Under the pieces are notes generated by a model. It saw only the letters and a list, made by a program, of their open reading frames with translations, was not told where the DNA came from and searched no databases. A program made the position numbers and the translations under genes. 64,000 nt of DNA from Paenibacillus shirakamiensis (GTDB lineage: Bacteria; Bacillota; Bacilli; Paenibacillales; Paenibacillaceae), in NCBI RefSeq assembly GCF_017874255.1, contig NZ_JAGGLD010000007.1:1-64000 (forward strand), read 5' to 3'. This document shows, one piece after another, positions 48,063 to 56,554 of this stretch (positions are counted from its first letter, which is position 1; the number at the start of each line of letters is the position of its first letter).

Positions 48063-48355
48063 TGAGTTCACAACGAACTATTAGTTAGACCACATTTCTT
48101 AAGCGTGCATTTCAACAAAATTCATTTTTGAAAGTTGAGACAGCATCAGATACGTTGCATCTTTTGTTTATACAAATGTTCGGAGAAAAACTTCTATAGT
48201 ATCATTCTTCCTCCATAGACAGTCGAACGGCTTCTTCTTTAAGAAACTTGGATAAATGTTTGAATTATTGACCTTCTTTTAGACATAAAAATGCACTGCC
48301 TAGGGTTTTTTGAATGTCTATTATTGTTACAATTTACTCTTTATATCAAACCTAT
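48063..48355. other. Decayed sequence, no intact gene
   Basis: No frame longer than about 25 codons is useful. On the minus strand a stretch near 48214-48276 could read FKHLSKFLKEEAVRLSMEEE and then stop, like the C-terminus of a lost regulator or binding protein. It adjoins the pseudogene at 48356-48677. Confidence 0.45.
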
Positions 48356-48677
48356 TTATCTGCCAAAATCTTCTTTAAGTATATCTAACAGATATTCAAG
48401 AGTAATCGGATCGCTATACGTTACCGATTCTGTCTCAATTACATGTTGATTTTTCACAGCAGAAATATTGCTCCATGTTTTCCTTCTTCATAAAGAGTTT
48501 GTTTAAGGCAATACAATTACTATGCACTACGTAATCTCTGAAGCGTAGGATACGGTGTTCTTCATAGGTTCTTTATTTGTAGATGTGGCATCAGTATCCA
48601 CTGTGTTGCTATTACTAATGAGAGTACTAGGACGATCGATACAATCGCTTGGAAAAATTTTTTTTGTTTTTCACCAT
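48356..48677 (-). pseudogene. Remnant of an iron-siderophore-type binding lipoprotein (FecB/FhuD-like)
   Basis: Three fragments in different frames lie in the right order. The first is a hydrophobic signal stretch, KKFFQAIVSIVLVLSLV, near a start ATG at 48677. The second is a polar lipoprotein linker, SNSNTVDTDATSTNKEPMKN. The third is a C-terminus, WSNISAVKNQHVIETESV, then YSDPITLEYLLDILKED and a stop at 48356. The last is the classic end of siderophore-binding proteins (W-x-x-I-x-A-V-K-N-x-x-V). An intact gene would be about 950 bases; here about 320 remain, with frameshifts, including one in an A-run, and a large internal deletion. No function is expected. Confidence 0.75.
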
Positions 48678-48837
48678 CTATAAATTTCCCTATGTAAATT
48701 CAGAAATTGTTCAAAAATTATGAAATATTTAATAAAAATAATTTTAAATATTATAATTTATTACTTATAGTTACTCTATATCTTCCTATCAATATAATAA
48801 TTTTAAAATAACTAAAATGCATTGCATATATAACAAC

Positions 48838-48866
48838 AAAAAGAGCCGATTACTTTGGCCCTTATG
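48838..48866 (-). terminator. Weak terminator of the PNPOx-fold gene
   Basis: On the minus strand AGGGCC and GGCTCT form a short stem with one G-T pair, followed by TTTTTGTTGTT, nine bases after the stop codon. Confidence 0.55.
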
Positions 48867-48874
48867 TCATTTTT

Positions 48875-49366
48875 TTAATTCAATTCTACAGTATTGTTCA
48901 GCTCAGCATCCTCGGATTCTTTGCCGGTCATCTTCTGGAACAGATGCTTCACAAGCTTGATTTTCTTGCCTGCCTCCCAGTATTCCGCCGTCTCTGCCTT
49001 CACTTTAATTAGGACTAGACTTGGATCGTCATAGGAGACATCTAGCAATTTCTCATAGGCTACATTCCAGAATTCCTTGACTTTCGCCGGGTCTTGAATT
49101 AACTCCGCTTCCCCGCGAAGAGATACATAAGATTTATCTACATAAGCAATATTTACTTTTGAATTCTGAAGAAGTTCTTGATATTTATTGGTTTCTTTCT
49201 TCGTAATGAACCATAGGTCTCCATCAAACTCGACCTCTTGTGTTTTCATAGGACGAGACACGATGCCTTCAGGCGTTAGGGTCGTGAACATAGCGGTATC
49301 TATATCCTTAATTAGATCTCTGACTGTTTCCACAGCCTCTTGATTACTTATGTGAGCGTTAGACAT
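48875..49366 (-). CDS. Pyridoxamine 5'-phosphate oxidase-fold protein (general stress protein 26 type)
   Basis: A 163-residue split-barrel flavin-binding protein. Motifs TAMFTTLTPEGIVSRPMKTQEVEFDGDLWFITKKETNKYQEL, read in pieces, and VNIAYVDKSYVSLRGEAEL are those of the YdaG/Gsp26 group, which bind FMN or F420-like cofactors. The substrate is unknown, and general stress induction is typical for the family. GAGGTGA precedes ATG. Confidence 0.9.
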   Translation of the reverse strand: MSNAHISNQEAVETVRDLIKDIDTAMFTTLTPEGIVSRPMKTQEVEFDGDLWFITKKETNKYQELLQNSKVNIAYVDKSYVSLRGEAELIQDPAKVKEFWNVAYEKLLDVSYDDPSLVLIKVKAETAEYWEAGKKIKLVKHLFQKMTGKESEDAELNNTVELN

Positions 49367-49575
49367 GTCATCACCTCATTAGTTTTTTGTGGACCGTAAT
49401 CTTTTCAACTTCTCTATCTTTATTACACAAAATCAAGGATTCACAAACGAAATGGTAGTTTTTACATAAATATTATTACGTTCTACCAAATATCTTATTG
49501 CAATTTTCCCTGATAGGAAATAAAAGGTAAAAGGGCTCATTCATAGCGGTTTCTTAAGGCTTTTTCACCTTGCCG

Positions 49576-49629
49576 TTAACCCTGCCTTTACATGGATCTA
49601 ACAGTGGCGTGACATTCAGTTCATATAAT
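49576..49629 (+). promoter_or_regulatory. Pho box and TATAAT of the lamin-tail/SLH protein gene
   Basis: Four hexamers (TTAACC, TTTACA, CTAACA, GTGACA) are spaced by exactly five bases. A perfect -10 TATAAT begins nine bases after the last one, and no -35 is present. The repeats would lie at about -60 to -22 from a start near 49636. This is the architecture of PhoP-activated Bacillus promoters and matches the site at 890-943 base for base in spacing. Confidence 0.82.
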
Positions 49630-49683
49630 GAGCAAGAACGTTAACGTTTAAGTTCAGTTGTTATCCATAAGGAGGCCTTTATT

Positions 49684-52600
49684 TTGTTATCCCCGAAAAG
49701 ACGAGCTATCGCCCTTATTTTAGGCAGTATGCTTGCCCTTAATCCCCTATTAAATGAACTCGTAACTGGGAATAGCATTCCTGTTGCTGAAGCAGCAAGT
49801 TACCAAAATGGCAATCATGTGGTCATCAGTCAGATTTATGCGGGAGGAACCGATAATTCAAGCAAGGGAAAGTCCACATTCTCTCATGATTATATTGAAC
49901 TCTATAATCCCTCTAATATAGATGTGGTATTAACGAACTGGTCTGTGCAGTATGCGCTGTCCAATAGCGCGGAGGGTACCAACTGGTATGTCGCCCCTAT
50001 AGGCACAAATCCATCCAAAAGTACAATCAAAGCACACGGCTTCTATCTTGTGAAGCTGAACACCAAATCACCTTCAGAAGCCATGAATCCTGACAAAATA
50101 GGGACACCTCTAACGGATGATTTTGCAGATGTCACGGTTGATCCTACTATATTCCCTCATTTAGACAAGAGCGGTGGCAAAATTGCGCTTATTCCCTCAA
50201 CAGATGCCCTGACGGTTCAAAAACCCTCAACCGCCGTTGATTTTGTTGGTTACGGAACAGCTAAGTCTTATGAAGGGGCAAGTGCGGCTCCGGATGGATC
50301 TTATCAAAAAAGCATTGTGCGAAAAGGTATTGATGCCAGGGGTACGATCATAGGTGACACAGATAAATTTGTTACAGGGTACGGAAACGGCCTAGATACA
50401 GATGATAACGCTGGAGATTTTGTATCGGTCAAGAGTATATTTAGTCCGAGAAACAGCTCTTTTCGTGAACCTCTAATTCAAGGGTCTGCAGATGTGATTG
50501 CAAATACGATTACTATGGCTAACTCCTCAGAGGTAAATCCAGCACAAACTTTTAAAATTAATTTGTCTGTCGGACACGTGCGTAAGGGATCGTTACTAGA
50601 AGGTAGTGACTATACTTTAGAAGGCCTACCTTCCGGTCTGAGCACTACAGCAACTGGCGCAGAAGATGGACAATCTATTCTGTTCAATGTTCAAGGAACT
50701 TCGACATCGCCGATAACGGCGGACGCGATGTTAAGTGTTGTCATCAAAAGTAGAGCACTAGATCCTGCGTATGCCTATATGGATTCTAATACCATTGGTG
50801 GTATTCAGCTTCTTCACGCTACATCTCATCCGAAAGTAACGGGAGTATCTGTAGCCAGTGATGCGCTAGTCAAAATGAGCACTAGTACTGAACTGGATGC
50901 CACACAAGCCCATTTCTCAGTGCAACTGACGGGTTCTAGCACGCTTCGCAGTGATTTATCTAGCAACCCTTTGACTGAAGGTGCAGATTATGTGGTGGCA
51001 GGCTTACCGCAAGGATTTACAGTTCAAGCTTCCGCTGATTTAGCATCGAATCAGATCAGGTTCGCAATTCATGGCAAAGCCTTAACCCCAGTGCGAAATG
51101 ACATTCCTTTAACTGTCGTTATAAAAGGGTCTGTTGTTGCAGGGAATTGGCTCGATTCCGATACCATCTCAGGCATTACGTTGCAAAAAGCGACTACCGC
51201 TCCTGACTCAAGCCAAGCACGCAAAACTTATGTGGAACAACAAATATTGAAAGATAATCAGTTCTTTAACGACCCTATTATCAAAGCCTATAAATATAGT
51301 GCAAATGGCTTAGCAGGGAATGCATTTACCTTTTTCCGAGGAACGAATGCTCTATACGAAGCAGATTTACAGACAGGTGTGCTCCCTTTACCCCAGCCAC
51401 TACATGCCTTCGATGCTATAGAATCCTATATACAAGGTGATGCACATATTCAAAATGTGGGTTTCTTCAATGATGGCAAAGGGGATGCTGTGTTTGATTT
51501 AAATGACCCTGACAGTTCACGTACTGGCCATTTCTATGAAGATTTGCTTCGCTTCACCACCAGCATCTACCTGGCGAAATACGACAGTTCCGGCTCAGGA
51601 ATTGCAGGCGCATCCGATACCGATATCAGGTCTTTGGCTCAACAATTTCTGGATACGTATAAGGACACCGTTCTCAGTATTCACGACGGTAGTAAAGACG
51701 AGACTTCCTATAAGCTTACAAGTGATCAATTATCCGTGTATACCAAGGCATTGATGAAAAAAGTCACAGACAAAGCCGGTCCATTAGCTATAGCACGTAC
51801 CCAGCAAGTAGCCAAGTGGAATGCAGATATTATGAAGCCAGAATCGACCAAATATCAACCGGCTACAATAGCCGAGCTTGCCGAGTTATCTTCGCATTGG
51901 AACAGCTACAAGACGAATATTAGATCAGCTTTTACGATGAGCAATTCAGATTTCGATTCTTTTTTCGCGGTCAAAAAAACAGTGCGCCGGATTAACCAAG
52001 GGATTGGTAGTATGGGTGTTCTGCGCTATAACGTTTTAATTGAAGGTCCTACATCTTCGGATACAGACGACATTCTATTAGACGTGAAAGAACAACGTCA
52101 GGATGCGAACCTCTCCAAGCGGGCATATCAATCCCTATCTAATGATACGGATACCTATTTAGGTGTACTGACGGGATCCGATCGTGACTATTTGATTCGA
52201 GAAATCGCTCCATATAAAGGGGACTATACGGACAGCACATTTAAAAACCTTAGTGAATTCGGGCAGTATGTGTCGGATGCAGCTAAAGCCTATGCATTTG
52301 CTCATTCACGATCCGATCAAGATGCGTCACAGGGCGGACTTACGGGGAATTTTGAGGATGCCTTTGCTACAGAAGTGGCCCCGAAGTGGGATACACTCAC
52401 CCCTCTTGTGCTCGATGCAGCTGAGGGATATGCTCATCAAGCTGTCCAAGACTATGCGCTTGTCGCAGCGGACATGAAGGCAGGCAAATTAATCGATGTA
52501 GCTACTTTGCATCAATTAAACGTTAGTCAAGGAACGTTAAGCCCTGTCTTCTCACCATCCGTCCTGAACTATACCGTAGACGTTGCGCATGATGTGGATT

Positions 52601-54189
52601 CGCTTGATATTCAAGCATCAGCAACAGATGCACTATCCCTGCTCCATATCAATGGAGAAACTTATGATAGTTCAAAGACTAAAAACGTCACTTTAAAAGA
52701 AGGTACCAACGCCATACTCATAACTGTCCAAGCACAGGATGGTACGACTACCAACAACTATAAGATCATAGTCACTCGTGCGTCGGCAAGTATTACGCCT
52801 GTTCCGACGCCAACGCCAACACCAACAACACCGAATCCAATACCGACACCGACGCCAACACCGACACCGACGCCAACACCAACAACACCGAATCCGTTAC
52901 CAACACCAACACCAGTACCAACGCCGAATCTAGTGACTTCTATACCGACAGCACTTGGTGCTGAGATTACATCACAAGGAATAGTAACCAAGGAACAGAA
53001 CGATGCAAGTGGGCGGCCTATTCAGGTCTCCACCATTGATGCACAAATCCTAAATGAAGCAATCCAGCGCTTAACCCGTTCTAGCTTGACGAATCCTGTT
53101 CTGCATATTTCTTTACCTTCAGGACAGATCCATAATCAAGAACTTCAGCTACCTGCTTCATCATTGATAGGCTCTTCTGTACCCAAGACTACACTCATTC
53201 AAATAGATTCCAGTCAGGCTGGGTATCGTCTACCGATAGGATCCATTCCTTTCTCTCAGCTCGCTTCGACCCTAGGTAGTTCGCTGAATGATATCACGAT
53301 CTCGATTCGTCTAGATAACCCTACGGGAACTGAAACTGCGGCAGCCTTGAATAAGCTTCAACTTGCAGGATATACACCACTCGGTGCTGCTGTCCGCTTC
53401 ACCCTTCAAGCCACAGCTAAAAATGGTAAAAATACCATAATGACTGCCATGGGTGTAACATATATATCGAGGACCCTAGCCTATACAGGAAATGCCGACC
53501 CAAGCCACATGGTAGCCGTTCGAGTGAGCCAAGATGGGCCGTTCACGATAGTTCCCGCTACATTCAAACAAGGACAGGCCATGGTAATTAGTCAGCAGAA
53601 CGGGACCATTATACTTGTTCAAGCTCCGTCCAAATCTTTTGCTGACATGTCTACGCATTGGGCAAAGTCGGATATTGAGCTACTCACGACTAAAGGACTC
53701 ATGAAAGGTTCGGGAAATTCAACCTTTAATCCTAATGCATTCATGACTAGGGCAGAGTTCGCTTCCTTATTGTCCCGGGCCTTGGACTTGCAAGTCTCAT
53801 CAACCTCTGTTGTTTTTAAAGATATTTCAGCTACCGCTTGGTATGCAGATGCTGCTAAGGCAGCTCAACAGGCAGGCTTAATTGAAGGATTCGAGGATGG
53901 AACCTTTCATCCGAACGCTCCAATCACGCGCGAGCAAATCGCCGTGCTCATGAGCCGCGCTGCTACACTAGTGGGGCAGCCATTAACTATCACAGCAACA
54001 AATCGTCCTTTTACGGATCAATCGCTTATCGGTAGCTGGGCACGGGACTCCATCCTAACGGCTCAAGCAGCAGGCATTATTCAAGGTCATAGCGATGGTC
54101 GTTTTGCACCTAATGATTCCGTAACTCGTGCAGAAACAGGCGTAATGTTAAGCCGTTTACTGCAATACGTTGGACTAATGAATAAATAA
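49684..54189 (+). CDS. Giant surface protein: lamin-tail domain, duplicated beta modules, cadherin-like domain, PT linker, three SLH domains
   Basis: A 1501-residue exported protein. It starts with TTG, seven bases after AAGGAGGCC. The signal peptide (about 1-37) ends near AEAAS. A lamin-tail domain (about 42-195; YIELYNPSNIDVVLTNWSVQY) is followed by two related beta modules (about 265-385 and 388-505), which share the pattern EGxDYxxxGLPxGxx. A helical region (about 510-930), a cadherin-like beta-sandwich (about 935-1030), a Pro-Thr linker (1038-1080), a domain of about 230 residues and three SLH domains (about 1318-1500) complete it. SLH domains anchor it to wall polymer. Lamin-tail domains are common in secreted nucleases and phosphoesterases, but no catalytic motif is evident. 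The Pho box suggests a role in phosphate scavenging. Confidence 0.9.
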   Translation: MLSPKRRAIALILGSMLALNPLLNELVTGNSIPVAEAASYQNGNHVVISQIYAGGTDNSSKGKSTFSHDYIELYNPSNIDVVLTNWSVQYALSNSAEGTNWYVAPIGTNPSKSTIKAHGFYLVKLNTKSPSEAMNPDKIGTPLTDDFADVTVDPTIFPHLDKSGGKIALIPSTDALTVQKPSTAVDFVGYGTAKSYEGASAAPDGSYQKSIVRKGIDARGTIIGDTDKFVTGYGNGLDTDDNAGDFVSVKSIFSPRNSSFREPLIQGSADVIANTITMANSSEVNPAQTFKINLSVGHVRKGSLLEGSDYTLEGLPSGLSTTATGAEDGQSILFNVQGTSTSPITADAMLSVVIKSRALDPAYAYMDSNTIGGIQLLHATSHPKVTGVSVASDALVKMSTSTELDATQAHFSVQLTGSSTLRSDLSSNPLTEGADYVVAGLPQGFTVQASADLASNQIRFAIHGKALTPVRNDIPLTVVIKGSVVAGNWLDSDTISGITLQKATTAPDSSQARKTYVEQQILKDNQFFNDPIIKAYKYSANGLAGNAFTFFRGTNALYEADLQTGVLPLPQPLHAFDAIESYIQGDAHIQNVGFFNDGKGDAVFDLNDPDSSRTGHFYEDLLRFTTSIYLAKYDSSGSGIAGASDTDIRSLAQQFLDTYKDTVLSIHDGSKDETSYKLTSDQLSVYTKALMKKVTDKAGPLAIARTQQVAKWNADIMKPESTKYQPATIAELAELSSHWNSYKTNIRSAFTMSNSDFDSFFAVKKTVRRINQGIGSMGVLRYNVLIEGPTSSDTDDILLDVKEQRQDANLSKRAYQSLSNDTDTYLGVLTGSDRDYLIREIAPYKGDYTDSTFKNLSEFGQYVSDAAKAYAFAHSRSDQDASQGGLTGNFEDAFATEVAPKWDTLTPLVLDAAEGYAHQAVQDYALVAADMKAGKLIDVATLHQLNVSQGTLSPVFSPSVLNYTVDVAHDVDSLDIQASATDALSLLHINGETYDSSKTKNVTLKEGTNAILITVQAQDGTTTNNYKIIVTRASASITPVPTPTPTPTTPNPIPTPTPTPTPTPTPTTPNPLPTPTPVPTPNLVTSIPTALGAEITSQGIVTKEQNDASGRPIQVSTIDAQILNEAIQRLTRSSLTNPVLHISLPSGQIHNQELQLPASSLIGSSVPKTTLIQIDSSQAGYRLPIGSIPFSQLASTLGSSLNDITISIRLDNPTGTETAAALNKLQLAGYTPLGAAVRFTLQATAKNGKNTIMTAMGVTYISRTLAYTGNADPSHMVAVRVSQDGPFTIVPATFKQGQAMVISQQNGTIILVQAPSKSFADMSTHWAKSDIELLTTKGLMKGSGNSTFNPNAFMTRAEFASLLSRALDLQVSSTSVVFKDISATAWYADAAKAAQQAGLIEGFEDGTFHPNAPITREQIAVLMSRAATLVGQPLTITATNRPFTDQSLIGSWARDSILTAQAAGIIQGHSDGRFAPNDSVTRAETGVMLSRLLQYVGLMNK
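52798..52930 (+). repeat. Imperfect Pro-Thr linker repeat
   Basis: Mixed CCGACG/CCAACA/CCGACA hexamers encode two imperfect copies of TPTPTPTTPNP(I/L)PTP. Codon variation is high, so this linker is older or less prone to slippage than the one at 42063-42260. Confidence 0.9.
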
Positions 54190-54220
54190 CGCAGATTGTA
54201 TACAAAAAATATTGAAAATT

Positions 54221-54270
54221 AGGTACTTCCTATGTCCTCTTCGCAGGCTGTACGGAGTACCTATTTTATT
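54221..54270 (+). terminator. Candidate terminator after the giant surface protein gene
   Basis: AGGTACT and AGTACCT pair across a loop of about 28 bases, followed by ATTTTATT. It lies 32 bases after the stop codon. Confidence 0.5.
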
Positions 54271-54385
54271 GCCGATACAGTTCTTCTTAGAAGCTGAATT
54301 ATAGTATGTATTTCCTTGAATTCAGCACTCTATGAATGAACTGAATTCCCCATGCTCTACTAATTTCAATCTTACTTTTAGGAGG

Positions 54386-54484
54386 GTTACGGCCGAAGGT
54401 ATGATTCAAGCCATCCCTGCTCTGCTACAGAAAGGCTTTCAATTTGTTCACTTAACGGATTTCAAGCTTACACGCGATGATTAG
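54386..54484 (+). pseudogene. C-terminal remnant of a polysaccharide deacetylase-like gene
   Basis: The 32 codons VTAEGMIQAIPALLQKGFQF, then VHLTDFKL and a stop, match the C-terminal pattern of NodB-type deacetylases (T-A-E-A-L-x-x-I-x-x-L-x-x-K-G-Y-x-F-V-x-x-S-E/D). Nothing of the upstream catalytic domain is left; the giant surface protein gene ends 200 bases before. It is a relic, not an expressed gene. Confidence 0.6.
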
Positions 54485-54528
54485 TGCCTAATATCCATGC
54501 CATGTATTAAAACCATCGTAAAAAGGTC

Positions 54529-54576
54529 AAAAGGCAGTGTACCAAGACTTTATTTCGTCTTGGTACACTGCCTTTT
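54529..54576. terminator. Bidirectional terminator with perfect 20-bp stem
   Basis: The arms AAAAGGCAGTGTACCAAGAC and its complement flank an 8-base loop. A-runs and T-runs at both ends allow termination on both strands. It serves the KinB-like kinase gene on the minus strand. Confidence 0.95.
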
Positions 54577-54594
54577 AATTCTCTCTAAGTAGCT

Positions 54595-55833
54595 CTAAGT
54601 AGGTATGGTAATCAGGAACGTAGTTCCTTTACCTTTATCGCTAACCACTTCGATCTTCCCCTTAAGCTTGTGAATCGTGGTATAGACCATAAGCATTCCA
54701 AGACCTGTGCCCTCTGCCTTCGTAGAATAATAAGGCTTACCCAATCTTGAAATCTCTTCTTTAGACATACCAACACCCGTGTCACAAATGCTGATGATAA
54801 TCTGTTGCTTTTTCTCAGATATATCAATGAACAGTGTACCGCCGCCTGTTTCTTTCATAGCCTCGATCCCGTTCTTATACAGGTTGATCAAGCACTGCTG
54901 GATCTGATTGCGATCATAAATCGTTGTGAGAGTGTTATGAAAGCTGAATACGACCTCCACTTTATGTATCGATGCATAGGGTACAATAATATTTTTAGTA
55001 TATTCCAGTTCTGCACTCAGATCAGAGAACACCATAAATGGTGTCTGAGGTTTGGCAAAAGAAAGATAATCGCTGACAATTTTCTCTGCGCGCTCTAGCT
55101 CTTGTAGGGACATTTCTACGTATCCTTTTTCCTCTGAAGTTAGGGTCTTCGATCGATTTAACAACTGGAGAAACCCACTAGTTACTGTAAGTGGATTGCG
55201 AATCTCATGAGATACGCTTGCTGCAAGTTCGCTAACCACATTGAGTCGTTCGGATTGGAGAATCCGATCACGGTTTTTAGTATTTGTCATGATTTTCTCG
55301 ATTAAGAGCATGAGAATACCCGTCATTCCTCCATACGTGATTAAAGCATTCCATACCAGTATGTTGTATTGCGGACTATGCAAATATTGCGTAAAACTCA
55401 GTATAGACAGGTAACAACTTACATTGAAAAAAGAAATGGTGGTAGCCGCAATTATTCGGTTTCTAGATGATAATCTAATAAATCTAGGATGAAGCAAGGG
55501 AATTAGAATAAGGAACGCTGTCGAATATAGGAATGAGAAGACTATTCCATTTCCCCCAATATAGAATCTACAAGTGTTTAAGACAACATAGATTGGAATC
55601 GCATTCTTATAACCACCAAATAAAGCTACTAGTACAAAAGGAATATAGCGTAAGTCAAAAATATATCCAATGTCGAGTTGGATGGGTTTGGCAAGACATA
55701 AGATCATCGCTACAGTAGAAAGCAGGACAAAAATTCTTCGATCATACGTATAAGAACTATTCTCAAAAAATATTAAATAAATAACAACAGGTACTAGCAA
55801 AAATAAGAAATTCAACAGTAACGTTTCGAACAA
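54595..55833 (-). CDS. Orphan sensor histidine kinase, KinB-like (5TM-LYT)
   Basis: A 412-residue kinase with five to six N-terminal helices containing the LYT-type pattern (FDLRYIPFVLVALFGGYKNAIPIYVVLNTCRFYIGG, read in pieces). A HisKA helix follows with H209 (SVSHEIRNPL), then an ATPase domain (CLINLYKNGIEAM, CDTGVGMS, GTGLGMLMVY). A TTG at 55833 with GGAAGGAAG upstream is preferred; an ATG at 55869 lacks a site. No response regulator gene is adjacent, which fits sporulation-type kinases such as KinB that feed Spo0F. Confidence 0.88.
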   Translation of the reverse strand: MFETLLLNFLFLLVPVVIYLIFFENSSYTYDRRIFVLLSTVAMILCLAKPIQLDIGYIFDLRYIPFVLVALFGGYKNAIPIYVVLNTCRFYIGGNGIVFSFLYSTAFLILIPLLHPRFIRLSSRNRIIAATTISFFNVSCYLSILSFTQYLHSPQYNILVWNALITYGGMTGILMLLIEKIMTNTKNRDRILQSERLNVVSELAASVSHEIRNPLTVTSGFLQLLNRSKTLTSEEKGYVEMSLQELERAEKIVSDYLSFAKPQTPFMVFSDLSAELEYTKNIIVPYASIHKVEVVFSFHNTLTTIYDRNQIQQCLINLYKNGIEAMKETGGGTLFIDISEKKQQIIISICDTGVGMSKEEISRLGKPYYSTKAEGTGLGMLMVYTTIHKLKGKIEVVSDKGKGTTFLITIPT

Positions 55834-56012
55834 GATTAACTTCCTTCCAGCTTTGGTTAGTCCATACATTGTATGTCAGATTTTGGTGTTATATAAAACA
55901 TACCTAAGCTTGCCACATAAGTAAAGTTAATCATGTTAACTATGTATATATGTCCATAAAAAGGTAATATTAGAGTTGTTTGCAGACGCTTTTATCTTTA
56001 TTTTCAGCGTAT

Positions 56013-56363
56013 TTAGAAAGTGAAATTCCCTACTGCCATGGTATTATCCCAACGCACTTCGACACGGTATGTGCCTGGTAATAAATTAATAAACACTTTT
56101 TTATCTGCATACGTTTCTTCTGGCTTAAGATCTATATAATCTTTGATAGGTACGGCACCCTCTTCCAATAATCTATCATTCTTATATAGCTTATAGCTGG
56201 CACCCCCAATAATACCGACTTTGTTACTACCTTCGTTTAGAAATGTATAGTTGACCTCTGTATTCTTACCCGATCTTTCAATCGTAACCTTACCGAGCAA
56301 AGAAGACTTGGAACTGTCAATGCGCTCTCTATTGAAGCAACCTGCCATTAACAAACCACACAT
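56013..56363 (-). CDS. Small lipoprotein gene with a probable frameshift in the signal peptide
   Basis: The 116-residue open frame begins with MCGLLMAGC, a lipobox with very few residues before it. Upstream on the same strand, an ATG at 56398 with a strong GGGGGAG site encodes MIKCSSYILILLC in another frame. Joining the two by a one-base shift near 56364 gives a normal lipoprotein signal peptide with LMAGC. The mature part is beta-rich (VTIERSGKNTEVNYTFLNEG; PGTYRVEVRWDN), like an intracellular-proteinase-inhibitor or Ig-type fold. The short frame may still be translated, or the gene may be broken, or the base may be a sequence error. No family is recognised. Confidence 0.6.
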   Translation of the reverse strand: MCGLLMAGCFNRERIDSSKSSLLGKVTIERSGKNTEVNYTFLNEGSNKVGIIGGASYKLYKNDRLLEEGAVPIKDYIDLKPEETYADKKVFINLLPGTYRVEVRWDNTMAVGNFTF

Positions 56364-56457
56364 AACAAAATCAATATATAGCTACTGCATTTAATCATAA
56401 TTCTCCCCCTTTACTATATAAACGAGAAATTATGAAAAGTGTTGCTAAAATTCCGCT

Positions 56458-56488
56458 AATAAAAAGACACCCTATAATTCAGAGTGCC
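56458..56488 (-). terminator. Terminator of selO
   Basis: On the minus strand GGCACTCT and AGGGTGTC pair over 8 bp (two G-T pairs) around a 7-base loop, followed by TTTTTATT. Confidence 0.85.
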
Positions 56489-56554
56489 CCTTCCTAGCAG
56501 GAACCTTATTCTTCTTTAATCTAATTTTTAATATATCCTAATCATTCTTTTTCC

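Noticed and set aside
44667..48874. Insertion sequence or integrated element as the cause of the AT-rich patch
   Set aside because: No transposase, integrase, terminal inverted repeats or target duplication could be found, only gene remnants.
52758..52991. Minus-strand Gly-Val-rich frame opposite the Pro-Thr linker
   Set aside because: It is the complement of a low-complexity coding repeat in the giant surface protein gene, with no start signals.
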